A stretch of DNA of 64,000 nucleotides from M0108 sp963841065 (GCA_963841065.1 CAWJBI010000031.1:186001-250000), one strand, 5' to 3'. Counted from the stretch's first letter, positions 1-9,634 are shown. A program made the numbers and translations. The notes: generated from the letters alone by a model not told the origin.

Positions 1-2464
1 ATACGGTGCATGCGGTGCGTACCTATACCGTGAAGGACACCCTGGCGGAGGTGCCGCGCCTGGCCCTGAAGCACCGGCTGAACGTCACCCTGGGGGCCTG
101 GATCGGCACGGATCTGGAGGAGAATGACAAGGAGCTCGATCGTCTGAGCGATGTCCTGGCCCAGGGTAACCGCAACGTGGTGCGCATCATGGTCGGCAAC
201 GAGGCGCTGTTGCGGGGCGATGTCACCGTCCCGGAACTCATCAAGTACCTCGACCGCGTCCGCCGGAGCACCGCCCTGCCGGTGAGCACCGCCGAGCCCC
301 CCTACATCTGGATGCGTCATCCCGAACTGGCCGAGCACGTCGATTTCATCACCATCCACCTGCTTCCCTACTGGGAGGAAGTGCCGATCGGGGAAGCGGT
401 CGATCACGTTTTTGCGCGGCTGGAGGACATCAAAAAGCAATTTCCGGGCAAGCCGGTGATCATCGGGGAGGTCGGCTGGCCAAGCAATGGCCGGACCAGC
501 GGCGGGGCCGAGGCCACTCCGGCCAATCAGATCCGCTTCCTGCGCCGCTTCCTGGCGCGCGCCGAGCAACTGGGCGTGACCTACTACGTCATGGAGGCCT
601 TCGATCAGACCTGGAAGATGGGTATCGAGGGGGCCACCGGGGCCTATTGGGGCGTTTACGACGCCAATCGCGAGCCCAAGTTCGAGTTCACCCAGCCGGT
701 GGTGCGCATCCCCCACTGGCGCGAACTGGCGGGTCTGTCGGTGGTCATGGCCGTCCTGCTGCTGGTCTTCCTCTATCGGGATAGTTCACAGCCTGTCCCA
801 CCAGGGCAAGGGCTTTCTGGCCCTGGTCGTCTATGGCTTGTCCACGGCCGTGGTCTGGATCGTCTATGACTACACGCGCCAGTACATGACGATCGGTACC
901 GCCATCACCGGCTTCCTGCTCCTGGTGGGCGGTTTGGGGGTCATCCTGTTCATCATGGCCGAGGCCCACGAATGGGCCGAGTCGATTTGGCTGCGCAAGT
1001 GGCGGCGGCCCTTCCCCAGGCACCTGGTGGGCGATGGCGATTTGCCCCTGGTGTCCATCCATGTCCCGGCCTACAACGAGCCGCCGGAACTGCTGAAAGA
1101 GACCCTGGACGCCCTGGCGGCCCTCGACTATCCCAATTTCGAGGTCCTGGTGATCGATAACAACACCAAGGACCCGGCGGTCTGGGAGCCGGTGGAGGCC
1201 TATTGCGCCCAGTTGGGGGAACGCTTCCGCTTCTTCCATGTCGATCCCCTGTCGGGCTTCAAGGCCGGTGCCCTCAACTATGCCCTGCGCCAGACCGACC
1301 CGGCCGCCGAGGTGGTGGCGGTTATCGACGCCGATTATGTGGTGCATCCCCTGTGGCTGCGGGATCTGGTGCCCGCCTTCCAGGACCCGGAGGTGGCCAT
1401 CGCCCAGGCGCCCCAGGATTATCGCGATGCCGACCAGAACGCCTTCAAGGCCATGTGCATGGCCGAATACCGCGGCTTCTTCCTGCTCGGCATGGTGACG
1501 CGCAACGAGCGCAACGCCATCATCCAGCATGGCACCATGACCATGATCCGGCGCTCGGCCCTGGTGGAGATGGACGGCTGGGCCGAGTGGTGCATCACCG
1601 AGGACGCGGAACTGGGGCTGCGGCTCTTCGAGGCCGGCTACAAGGCGCTCTATATTCCCTTTACCTATGGCCGCGGCCTGATGCCGGACAGCTTCAGCGA
1701 CTTCAAGAAGCAGCGCTATCGTTGGGCCTATGGCGCGGTCCGCATCCTCGCCCATCACCGCCGGCAATTCCTGGGCACGGTGGCGACCAAGCTCGACGCC
1801 GGCCAGCGTTACCACTTTGCCGCAGGCTGGCTGCCCTGGTTCGCCGACGGCTTCAACCTGCTCTTCAACCTGGCGGCCCTGCTATTGGACCGTGGCCATG
1901 GTGATGTTCGAGCTCTACGTCACGCCGCCCTATATGACGGTGGCCATGATCCCGCTGGTGCTTTTTGCCTTCAAGGTGACCAAGAGCTTCTTCCTGTATC
2001 GGCGCCGGGTGGATGCCACCCTGCGCCAGAGCCTGGCCGCGGCCCTGGCGGGCCTGGCCCTGTCCCATACCATCTCGCGGGCCATGATCGCCGGCATGTT
2101 CTCGGACAAGCTGGGTTTTTACCGCACCCCCAAGCTGGCTCAGGCACCGGCCCTGATCCGCGCCCTTGCCGACGCCCGCGAGGAAGGGTTCTTTGTCATC
2201 GCCTTCTGGCTCGGCGCCATGCTGGTGACCCTGCGTTACGACGCCTACCAGCTCGATCTCAAGATCTGGGTGGCGGTCCTCCTGGTCCAGTCCATCCCCT
2301 ATTTCGCCTCCGTCCTGGTCTCCCTGATCAGCGCCATGCAGTGGCTACCCGCCAGCCTAGTCGGGGTCATGCCCGCCATGAGCGGCCTGGAGGAGGAGGG
2401 GGCGCGGGTTGAGGCGATAAAGCAGGTTGGCCTGCCGCGGAGCCCGGGTAAGGCCCCGACCTGA
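1..2464 (+). CDS. GH17-GT2 membrane beta-glucan synthase (5' partial, two frameshifts)
   Basis: Probable beta-(1,3/1,6)-glucan synthase/transglycosylase of the bacterial NdvB/NdvC-like kind, with an outer glycoside hydrolase 17 domain fused to a membrane GT2 synthase. The GH17 part (to about 720) has both catalytic glutamates, in GNEALLRG and IIGEVGWPSNG. A membrane segment follows (about 735-780), then a GT2 domain with VSIHVPAYNEP, the metal site VIDADY, the acceptor-side ITEDAELG and the product-binding QRYRWAYGA, then more membrane helices to the stop at 2464. The start lies left of the window. The frame changes near 775-785 and again near 1882 (CTATTGG where CTA-TGG is expected); both are +1 and both sides remain well conserved, so this is one gene with sequence errors or very recent mutations. 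Family-level substrate is inferred. Confidence 0.8.
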
Positions 2465-2551
2465 GGAGGCCGTCGGGCGGCCCTCCTTGGGATGGCCGGA
2501 GCCCGCGCCCTGAACGCCGGACCCTGGCGTTGGGCCTTGGCGGTGGCGCCC

Positions 2552-2924
2552 TTAGCGCCGGTCAGCGCCCGGCACTAATTGCTGCATGATCTCGACGGGA
2601 TTTGCCTGGCGCAGTGTTTCGCCGCCACCGAACAGGCCGGACATGCGGCCCATGGTAACGGCGCATCTGCTGCATGTCGGCGGCCATGCCGGGCAGGGAG
2701 GCGACCTGCTGGCGCATATCGCCCACGTCCCGCGCCAGGGAGGCCATGTCGGTTTGCATCTTGCCCATATTGGCGGACATGGCGCTGATCTCGGTCGTCA
2801 TCTGGCTGATGTGGAAGGTCATGTCATGCATGAGCTTGACCATGTAAAGAAAGGCCGCGCCGCCCACGAGGACGGCCACGAACAGGGCCAGGCGGGGCAG
2901 GCGGGGCTGAGGGGTTTGGGACAT
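2552..2924 (-). CDS. small membrane-anchored coiled-coil protein (frameshift near C-terminus)
   Basis: Hypothetical protein of about 124 residues. It starts MSQTPQP, has one membrane helix (about residues 11-28, LALFVAVLVGGAAFLYMV), then a Met-rich heptad region (about 29-85, MHDMTFHISQMTTEIS and similar) typical of a periplasmic or cytoplasmic coiled coil. Near 2660 the frame shifts by one base; downstream the other frame continues plausibly as MGRMSGLFGGGETLR and ends at a TAA at 2552. An AGAGG sequence lies upstream of the ATG at 2924. It is divergent from the RNA ligase gene with about 90 bases between them. No family recognised. Confidence 0.55.
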
Positions 2925-3014
2925 GGCTTGGCGATTCCTCTCGGCGGGCGGGGTGGTCACTGGGCCATTGTATACCATCGGTTTTAAGGTTAGATCCGGG
3001 CTATCGACCGAAAA

Positions 3015-4115
3015 ATGCCTATTCCCCCCGATCCCTTTCCCGAAGCCCTTGAACGCCGCAAGGCCCGTTGGGAGTCCTATGGCGACCGCCGCTATCTGCG
3101 TCTGACGGACGATTTTCGTGGTTACCCCAAGGGGACCTTGGCCTGGCAGGGCCACATCATCCCCGGCTATCCCCGCATAGGCCGGATCTTCCGCCTGGAA
3201 CAGGGACTGGCCCAGCAGTTTGCCGGACCCTTCTGGATGGAGGAGAAGATCGATGGCTTCAATGTCCGCATCTTTTGCTCCGACGGCGAAATGCTGGCCT
3301 TGTCGCGGGGCGGCTACGTCTGCCCCTTCGCCACCGACCGGGTACCGGATTTTCTCCCCCTGGCCCTGTTCGAGGCCCATCCCGACCTGGTGCTGTGCGC
3401 CGAGCTCGCCGGGCCAGACAATCCCTATACCCAGGGCGGCCCCTCCTTCGTCAGGGAGGATGTGCGGCTCTTCGTCTTCGACATGATGCGCCTGGGCCAG
3501 CCGGGCTTTCTCTCCCAGAACGAGCGCTGGGAACTGTGCGCGGCCTTTGGCCTGCCGACAGCCCGCGCCTTTGGCCGCTTTACGGCCGCGGACTGGCGGA
3601 CGGTGCTCGGCGTCGTGGAGCAACTGGACGCGCAGGGGCGGGAGGGCGCGGTCTTCAAGGAGGAGGGGCCGGGGGGACATCGCACCAAGTTCGTGACTGC
3701 CTGGTCCGGCATCTATGACATCGCGGTGCGGGCGGAAGATACGGTGGAGTTGCCGGGGGACTTCTTTACGGGCCGCATCCTGCGCCTGGCGCTGTACCTG
3801 GACGAGGCTGGGCGGGTGCCTGACGACCCGCTGCTACGGGACCTGGGCCGGGCCTTTCTGGAAGGACTGGGGCGCTCGGTGGCGCGTTTTAAGCGCGATG
3901 GCCATGTCTTTCACGACTTCCGCTGCCGTTTCCGCCACCGGGAGAACGCCATCGCCTTCATGGCCCATCTGAGCGCCATCCTGGGCCATACCCATCTTGC
4001 CCAGCGGCGGCTGGAGCAGGAGGGGGATTATTGGGTGCTGGAGTTCGAGAAGGAGGTGCCCAAGCTCACCGGGCTACTGCATCAGCTCTTCCGTGGCGCC
4101 TCGCTCCTGGACTGA
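3015..4115 (+). CDS. ATP-dependent RNA ligase, Rnl3 (archaeal-type) family
   Basis: Protein of 366 residues resembling the Rnl3 RNA ligases of Methanothermobacter and Pyrococcus, which join 5'-phosphate and 3'-OH RNA ends through a lysyl-AMP intermediate. The nucleotidyl-transfer motif I is EEKIDGFNVR with the adenylated lysine at K78; motif III/IIIa is around LVLCAELAGPDNPY and VRLFVFDMM; motif IV is EGAVFKEE; motif V is HRTKFVTAW. The C-terminal roughly 110 residues are the family's helical domain. The start is the ATG at 3015. The last 42 bases overlap the 3' end of the convergent HARP nuclease gene, and that pairing is the reason HARP proteins are often named 'RNA ligase partner'. The physiological RNA substrate is unknown. 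Confidence 0.88.
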   Translation: MPIPPDPFPEALERRKARWESYGDRRYLRLTDDFRGYPKGTLAWQGHIIPGYPRIGRIFRLEQGLAQQFAGPFWMEEKIDGFNVRIFCSDGEMLALSRGGYVCPFATDRVPDFLPLALFEAHPDLVLCAELAGPDNPYTQGGPSFVREDVRLFVFDMMRLGQPGFLSQNERWELCAAFGLPTARAFGRFTAADWRTVLGVVEQLDAQGREGAVFKEEGPGGHRTKFVTAWSGIYDIAVRAEDTVELPGDFFTGRILRLALYLDEAGRVPDDPLLRDLGRAFLEGLGRSVARFKRDGHVFHDFRCRFRHRENAIAFMAHLSAILGHTHLAQRRLEQEGDYWVLEFEKEVPKLTGLLHQLFRGASLLD

Positions 4116-4709
4116 AGCTCCTCCGGAACTGCCCGGCACCTCGATCAGTCGTTCCAGGATGGCGCGGAAATTCAGGGGATGGATGACCTCGATGCCGACC
4201 TTGTCCGCCCATTTACGCAGCCCCTCGTCGGCGCACACCAGGGTGGCGTCGAGCTCGAAGGAGAGCAGGAGCACGTCCACGTCCTCCTTGCTATCGAGGA
4301 TGCCCTGGCGCAGGGCCTCACGGTAGCGCCCGCGCAGCCGGTTGATGAGCTTGCCGGGGTCGTCCAGGGACTGGGCCGCCTCCTTGGCCGCCTCCTCGGC
4401 GATCCGCAGCCCCCGGTCGATGCGATAACGCACCTCCTCGATGAGTTCGTAGAGGAGAGTGCCCGGGATGGTGATCTCGTGTTTGCGCGGCGAGCGCAGC
4501 CGTACCACGGATTCGAAGTCCGCCCCGACCTCGGACAGGTCCTTGATCTTGCCGAGTTCCTCATAAACGGAGCCCGGCATGAAGAAGTCACGCCCCGTGG
4601 CCCGCGCCAGGCGACTGAAGACACGAATGGCCTCTTGGGCATCCGGGCCAAAGGCACGAAAGACATCGGGATTGGTGAAGAGGCTGGTATCGAGGACAAA
4701 GCGATTCAT
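4074..4709 (-). CDS. RNA-free ribonuclease P, HARP family (PIN domain; 'RNA ligase partner')
   Basis: Protein of 211 residues of the HARP (homologue of Aquifex RNase P, Aq_880) family, minimal protein-only RNase P that trims tRNA 5' leaders. The PIN-domain acidic residues are visible: D7 in FVLDTS, the cluster D139, D143, D145 in LDSKEDVDVLL, and D161 in VCADEG. The helical insertion with basic and acidic repeats (about residues 90-130, RYRIDRGLRIAEEAAKEAAQ) matches the protruding arm of the family. The length is typical. It is convergent with, and overlaps by 42 bases, the RNA ligase, and lies 103 bases downstream of the EF-G paralogue on the same strand. A bacterium with RNA-based RNase P would be expected to carry rnpB/rnpA too, so the role may be redundant or specialised. 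Confidence 0.88.
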   Translation of the reverse strand: MNRFVLDTSLFTNPDVFRAFGPDAQEAIRVFSRLARATGRDFFMPGSVYEELGKIKDLSEVGADFESVVRLRSPRKHEITIPGTLLYELIEEVRYRIDRGLRIAEEAAKEAAQSLDDPGKLINRLRGRYREALRQGILDSKEDVDVLLLSFELDATLVCADEGLRKWADKVGIEVIHPLNFRAILERLIEVPGSSGGASVQERGATEELMQ

Positions 4710-4763
4710 GGTCCTTCGCCTCCTTCTGGTTGTCGGCTGGTGGGGGCCATCCCCGGCCCGAAC

Positions 4764-4803
4764 GCGACGAGGGCCAGGGGATTGCCCGCCTGGCCCTCGT
4801 CGC
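4764..4803 (-). terminator. 15-bp perfect hairpin between EF-G paralogue and HARP
   Basis: Inverted repeat GCGACGAGGGCCAGG / CCTGGCCCTCGTCGC with a 10-base loop, eight bases after the stop of the EF-G-like gene. There is no T-run after it on either strand, so it is either a weak or factor-dependent terminator/attenuator that reduces read-through into the HARP gene, or an mRNA 3'-end stabiliser. Confidence 0.6.
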
Positions 4804-4811
4804 CCCGAGGC

Positions 4812-6860
4812 TCAGTCCGCCTCGTTGCGCTGGTAGGCGTCCTGCAGTTCCTTCTGAATGTTGGGCGGCACGGCCTCGTAGTGGCTGAGTTCCATGGAGT
4901 AGGTGCCTTCGCCGCCGGTGATGGACTTGAGGCGGGATTCGTAACCCTCGAGTTCGGCCAGGGGCACTTCGCCGTTGATGACAATCTGACCCATGCTGGT
5001 GGCATCGCTGCCCAGGACCCGTCCCCGACGGCCCGAGAGGTCGCCCGCCAGGTCGCCCATGGCGCTGTTCTGGGCCAGGATGCGGATCTTGACGATGGGC
5101 TCCAGAATCACGGGCCTGGCCTTGTCGATGGCCTCGATAAAGGCCTTGCGCCCGGCGGTGGCAAAGGCGATGTCCTTGGAATCGACGGGGTGGAACTTGC
5201 CATCGTAGAGGGTGACGCGGATGTCCTGGAGGGGGAAGCCGGCGATGGCGCCCTCGTCCAGGAGCTGGCGCACGCCCTTCTCCACCGAGGGGATGAATTG
5301 GTTGGGAATGGCGCCACCCACCACCGCATCCACGAATTCGAAGCCGCCGCCGCGCTCCAGGGGCTCGATGCGCAGAAAGACCTCGCCAAACTGGCCGGCG
5401 CCACCGGTCTGCTTCTTGTGGCGATGATGGCCCTCGGCCTTGGCGGAGATGGTCTCGCGGTAGGGAATGCTCGGCGGGCGGGTATCCACCTCGACATGGA
5501 ACTGATCGGACAGGCGCCGCAGCAGGACCTTCATGTGCAATTCGCCCAGGCCCCGCATCACCGTCTCGTTGGTGGAGGCGTTGTGCTCGACGTGGAAGCA
5601 GGGGTCCTCGGCCTCGAGCTTGTGCAGGGCGTCCGTCAGCTTCTGCTCGTCCCCGCGCTTTTTGGGGGTGATAGCGAGGCCGTAGAGGGGTACCGGGCAC
5701 TCCATGGAACGGAGATGGTGATGGTCCTCGTCGTGGGAGTCGTGGAGCACGGCGTCGAAGTGGACATCGTCCACCCGGGCTATGGCCAGGATGTCGCCGG
5801 GCACGCCCTCCTGGACCTCGACCTGCTCGTTACCCTGGAGCCGGTAGAGATGGGTGACCTTGATGGGCTTGCGGGCGTCGCCGATCAAGAGCTGGCTGTT
5901 GGGGGTGATGCGGCCCTGGTGGATGCGGAAGATGCCCAGCTTGCCGCGGAAGGGGTCGTTGATGATCTTGAACACATGGGCCAGGACGTGCAGGTTGGGG
6001 TCCGGCTTGATCACCACCGGGGTCAAGCTGGCGCCTTCGCCCTTCATGAAGGCGGGGGGATTGCCCTCCGAGGGGTTCGGCATGAGGCGTACCAGGATCT
6101 CCAGCAATTCCGGGATACCGGCGCCGGTCTCGGCGGATAGGTAACAGACGGGGATGAGGTGTCCCTCGCGCAGGGCCTTCTCGAAGGGGTCGTGCAATTG
6201 GTCGGGTTGCAGCTCCTGGCCCTGCTCCAGGTAGATTTCCATCAGGGCCTCGTCTACCTCGACCACTTGGTCGATGATGCGGCCGTGGGCCTCGGCGACG
6301 TTCGAGAAATCGGTGGGCGAGCCGCTGAGTTGAAAGAAGCAATCGACGACCTCTTTACCGCCATTCGCTGGCAGGTTGATGGGCAGGCATTCGGGGCCGA
6401 AGGTGTCGCGGATCTGGGCGGTGAGGCCTTCCAGGTCCACCCCCTCGGCATCGATCTTGTTGACGATGATGAGGCGGCACAACTGGCGATCCTTCGCCAC
6501 CGTCATCATGCGCTGGGTGATCCGCTCTATCCCCGCCTGGGCGTTGATGACCACCGCCGCCGTCTCCACCGCCGGCAGCACGGATACGCTGCGGCCCAGG
6601 AAGTCAGGAAAGCCCGGGGTATCGAGCAAATTCACATGCTTGCCATGGGCATTGAAGCTGGTGATGCCGATGTCAAGGGAGTGCCTGTGCTCCTTTTCCA
6701 AGGGGTCGTAGTCACAGACCGTGGTGCCCCTGGCCACGCTACCCGGCGCGGGGATCACCCCCGTCGCGGCGAGCAGGGCCTCGACCAGCGTGGTCTTGCC
6801 AGAGCCGGCGTGACCCACCAGGGCAATGTTGCGGACGTCCTCGGCATTGTAATCAGACAT
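4812..6860 (-). CDS. elongation factor G-like GTPase (EF-G paralogue)
   Basis: Protein of 682 residues with the five-domain layout of EF-G but diverged from housekeeping FusA. The GTPase motifs are G1 GHAGSGKT (16-23), G3 DTPG (80-83) and G4 NKID (134-137). The G1 and the short switch I region (RGTTVCDYDPLEKEH) are those of the 'EF-G-like' paralogue group (cf. mycobacterial FusA2). A domain IV-like segment follows (for example GGAGQFGEVFLRIEPL) and a C-terminal EF-G domain V. It may act on ribosomes under particular conditions or in recycling, but this is not established. No S12/S7/tuf genes are near, which supports a non-canonical copy. It is divergent from the PEBP gene. Confidence 0.85.
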   Translation of the reverse strand: MSDYNAEDVRNIALVGHAGSGKTTLVEALLAATGVIPAPGSVARGTTVCDYDPLEKEHRHSLDIGITSFNAHGKHVNLLDTPGFPDFLGRSVSVLPAVETAAVVINAQAGIERITQRMMTVAKDRQLCRLIIVNKIDAEGVDLEGLTAQIRDTFGPECLPINLPANGGKEVVDCFFQLSGSPTDFSNVAEAHGRIIDQVVEVDEALMEIYLEQGQELQPDQLHDPFEKALREGHLIPVCYLSAETGAGIPELLEILVRLMPNPSEGNPPAFMKGEGASLTPVVIKPDPNLHVLAHVFKIINDPFRGKLGIFRIHQGRITPNSQLLIGDARKPIKVTHLYRLQGNEQVEVQEGVPGDILAIARVDDVHFDAVLHDSHDEDHHHLRSMECPVPLYGLAITPKKRGDEQKLTDALHKLEAEDPCFHVEHNASTNETVMRGLGELHMKVLLRRLSDQFHVEVDTRPPSIPYRETISAKAEGHHRHKKQTGGAGQFGEVFLRIEPLERGGGFEFVDAVVGGAIPNQFIPSVEKGVRQLLDEGAIAGFPLQDIRVTLYDGKFHPVDSKDIAFATAGRKAFIEAIDKARPVILEPIVKIRILAQNSAMGDLAGDLSGRRGRVLGSDATSMGQIVINGEVPLAELEGYESRLKSITGGEGTYSMELSHYEAVPPNIQKELQDAYQRNEAD

Positions 6861-6901
6861 GGAGCAAACCTTCCAAGCAGGGGGCGGGGTTGGTGAAAAT
6901 G

Positions 6902-6919
6902 GCGCCGCCAGGTTTGGCG
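6902..6919. repeat. short palindrome in the EF-G-like / PEBP intergenic region
   Basis: GCCGCCA-GGTT-TGGCGGC, a perfect 7-bp inverted repeat in the 173-base divergent promoter region. It could be an operator or a 5'-UTR hairpin of the EF-G-like gene; there is no further support. Confidence 0.35.
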
Positions 6920-7033
6920 GCGGCCGATTGCCAAAGTATATCCTAACCTGCTGGCGTGATGACGATAGCGCTTGCTTGGTCTATAAACAGACTATACATG
7001 CACTAAAACGACCCTGGTAGAGGATGAGACGCG

Positions 7034-7510
7034 ATGAGCCTGACCTTGACTTCAGCCGCCTTTGCCGAGGGCGGCGAAATCCCGAGACGCCATACCTGCG
7101 AGGGTGAGAATGTCTCTCCCGATTTGGCCTGGAGTGGGGTGCCGGAAGGTTGCGAGAGCCTGGTGCTACTGATCGACGACCCCGACGCCCCCGATCCCCA
7201 GGCGCCACGCATGGTCTGGGACCACTGGGTGCTCTACAACCTGCCGCCGGAATGCCGGGGACTTCCCGCCGGCCTGAAAGAGGGATCACTGCCGCCTGGC
7301 ACCGGCCAGGGGCTCAACAGTTGGGGTCGCACCGGTTATGAGGGACCTTGCCCGCCCGTCGGTCAGCACCGGTATTTCCATATCCTCTACGCCCTGGACA
7401 CACGGCTGCCGGATCTAGGTACGCCCCATAAAAACCAGCTCCTCACGGCCATGGAGGGCCACATCCTGGCCAGGACGGAATTGGTGGGGACCTATCGGCA
7501 GCAGGCCTGA
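7034..7510 (+). CDS. YbhB/YbcL-family PEBP protein (Raf kinase inhibitor-like)
   Basis: Protein of 158 residues of the phosphatidylethanolamine-binding-protein fold. Diagnostic segments are ISPDLAWSGVPEG-like (here SPDLAWSGVPEGC), LLIDDPDAPDP, DHWVLYNLPPE and GRTGYEGPCPPVGQHRYFH, which make up the anion/ligand pocket. There is no signal peptide, so it should be cytoplasmic. Its function in bacteria is poorly defined. It is convergent with the glycogen synthase gene, 13 bases apart. Confidence 0.88.
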   Translation: MSLTLTSAAFAEGGEIPRRHTCEGENVSPDLAWSGVPEGCESLVLLIDDPDAPDPQAPRMVWDHWVLYNLPPECRGLPAGLKEGSLPPGTGQGLNSWGRTGYEGPCPPVGQHRYFHILYALDTRLPDLGTPHKNQLLTAMEGHILARTELVGTYRQQA

Positions 7511-7523
7511 GCGCGGTTAACCC

Positions 7524-9494
7524 CTATTTGTTCCGGATGTAGTCGTAGATATTCAGGTAGTCCTTCCCCGGGACGTTCCAGGAATAGTCGGTGCGCATGG
7601 CGTTCTTCATCAGCTCCCGGAAGTGATCGGGGTGGTGGTAGTAGCAGGCGATGGCGCGGCCCAGGGCGGATTCCAGGCCCGCCTGATCGTAGTTCTGGAA
7701 GGTGTAGCCGTTGCGCTCGTGGAGGGGGCGCTGGGCGTGGTCCTTGTCGAAGACGGTATCGGCCAGGCCGCCCACCGAGCGCACCACCGGGATGGTGCCA
7801 TACCGCAGGGCGATGAGTTGGGTCAGGCCACAGGGCTCGAACTGGCTGGGCACCAGCATCATGTCGGCGCCGGCGTAGATGAGGTGGGAGAGGTCCTCGT
7901 CGAAGCCGATCTCCAGGTGGCAGTCGGGGCTGTCGTTCAACATCCGTTTCAGCCCCCAGAAATCGGCGTTAATGCCAGCGTCCGGGCTGGAACCGAGCAG
8001 CACGAACTGGGCACCCCGTTCCAGGCCATAAAAGATGGCGTGGCGCACCAGTTCCAGACCCTTTTGCGGATCGAGACGGCCAATGAAGGCGATGATGGGC
8101 TTCTCGTTGTCCGCCAGCAGCAGGCGGTGACGCAGGGCACGCTTGTTGTCGTACTTGACATCCAGGTTCTCGATGCCATAACGCGCCGGCAGGAGGGGAT
8201 CGACCTCCGGATTCCAGACGTCATAGTCGATGCCATTGACCACGCCACCATATTTCAGGTGATGGGTGTGCAGGGTCGGCTCCAGGCCGAAACCCTGGCC
8301 CTGGTCGCGCGTCTCGTAGGCGTAGCGCGGCGATACGGTGGTGGTGAAGTTGGCATAGACAATGCCGCCCTTGAGGAGATTCAGGGCTTGCGGGTTATGG
8401 TTGTCGCGCAGCCGGTTGTAGTCCATAAAGTACTCGGGCCGGCGCAGACCCGTGGCGCGCAGCGTCTCCTGACCGGTGACTCCCTGGTGCTTGAAGTTGT
8501 GGATGGTGAGGCAGACGCGGGGATGGGTCATCCCCAGGTGCTGGTAAATCTCGAACAGGAAGACCGGCACCAGGGCCGTCTGCCAGTCGTGGCAGTGGAT
8601 GACGTCGGGGTGCTTGCCGGACTTGAACAGGAATTCCATGGCCGCGCGGGAAAAGAAGGCGTAGCGCAAGAGATCGTCACTGAAGCCGTAAATGGCGCCC
8701 CGGTTGAAGAAGTTGTCCTGGGAGTGGGGCTCGATAAAGAAGCATCTGCGGTCGTGCACAAATCCAAAATAGACAGTGCAGTGAATGGCCCCCTCGTACC
8801 AGGGCACCCAGAGATCCTGGAAGGCGACATGGAGTTCAAAAATGTGGTCGTAGCGCAGGGTGTCGTACTTGGGCAGGATGATCTCGACATGATTGCCGCG
8901 GATGGCCAATTCTCGTGACAGACCGAAGACTACGTCACCCAGGCCGCCGACCTTGGCCACCGGCGCCATTTCCGGGGTGATGTGGACCACATAGAGGCTG
9001 GGGCCCTGGTAGGCGTAGGGTGAGGGCTCCTGGCTCGGTGCGGCGGGCGGTTCGTAGGGGAGGGGTTCCACCAGATGGACGGATTCCGGCTCCTCTTGGG
9101 GGGGCGCGGGTGCGGGAATGGCCTCCGCCGGGAGATCTGGCTGGGGGCTGGCTGGCGGCGACTCAACGAACTTGGGGGCGGGGGGCAAAGGCGTGGCGGG
9201 GGTCGCAACGCTGACCCTGATGGAAAGGGGGGCGGGTGGGATCTCCTGTTCGGCCCGCGGTAACTCGGGGGCAGTGGCAATCAGCTCGCTGAGATCAAGG
9301 GCCAGGGGAGCGGTGACAACCCCCTGACCGCCCTGAACGACCTTGGGGACCTCGGGTGCGACCTTTGCCGGTGGCACTGGCTTTTCCGGGGGCACCGCCG
9401 CCGGCGTCTGGATCAGGACCGCCGGTGGAGCCGGTTTAGCCGTGGCCGTCGGGTTGATCGCGGGCTTTTTGGGTTCGGCAATTTTCTTGGCCAT
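7524..9494 (-). CDS. glgA: glycogen synthase (ADP-glucose, GT5) with Pro/Ala-rich N-terminal extension
   Basis: ADP-glucose:glycogen glucosyltransferase. The catalytic GT5 domain begins at about residue 166 (YVVHITPEMAPVAKVGGLGDV), where KVGGLGD is the nucleotide-sugar-binding signature. The C-terminal half has FIGRLDPQKGLEL and the FEPCGLTQLIALRYGT motif that binds the donor. The start is taken as the ATG at 9494 (MAKKIAEP), which has an AGGA about 8 bases upstream, rather than the ATG 13 codons earlier. The unusual part is the first 165 or so residues: a low-complexity Lys/Pro/Ala-rich tail with no recognised fold, absent from E. coli GlgA (477 residues). No other glg genes are in the window. 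Confidence 0.9.
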   Translation of the reverse strand: MAKKIAEPKKPAINPTATAKPAPPAVLIQTPAAVPPEKPVPPAKVAPEVPKVVQGGQGVVTAPLALDLSELIATAPELPRAEQEIPPAPLSIRVSVATPATPLPPAPKFVESPPASPQPDLPAEAIPAPAPPQEEPESVHLVEPLPYEPPAAPSQEPSPYAYQGPSLYVVHITPEMAPVAKVGGLGDVVFGLSRELAIRGNHVEIILPKYDTLRYDHIFELHVAFQDLWVPWYEGAIHCTVYFGFVHDRRCFFIEPHSQDNFFNRGAIYGFSDDLLRYAFFSRAAMEFLFKSGKHPDVIHCHDWQTALVPVFLFEIYQHLGMTHPRVCLTIHNFKHQGVTGQETLRATGLRRPEYFMDYNRLRDNHNPQALNLLKGGIVYANFTTTVSPRYAYETRDQGQGFGLEPTLHTHHLKYGGVVNGIDYDVWNPEVDPLLPARYGIENLDVKYDNKRALRHRLLLADNEKPIIAFIGRLDPQKGLELVRHAIFYGLERGAQFVLLGSSPDAGINADFWGLKRMLNDSPDCHLEIGFDEDLSHLIYAGADMMLVPSQFEPCGLTQLIALRYGTIPVVRSVGGLADTVFDKDHAQRPLHERNGYTFQNYDQAGLESALGRAIACYYHHPDHFRELMKNAMRTDYSWNVPGKDYLNIYDYIRNK

Positions 9495-9634
9495 CGCAGT
9501 ATCCTGGGCTCGGATCCCGCCGCTGGCTGGCAACGGGCAAGATCAAGACCGCCATCGCGGCGGCCATTACAACGATAAGTTCGCCTCAGCGCCCTGGCGC
9601 GCCTAGCGCCATGGGCAAGAGCGATGAGAAGGGG

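Noticed and set aside
745..1815. 356-codon minus-strand open frame opposite the GT2 domain
   Set aside because: The plus-strand GT2 motifs (VIDADY, QRYRWAYGA) show which strand is real.
4179..6140. 653-codon open frame on the plus strand across the HARP and EF-G-like genes
   Set aside because: Antisense to two recognised genes with catalytic motifs; no domain in its translation.
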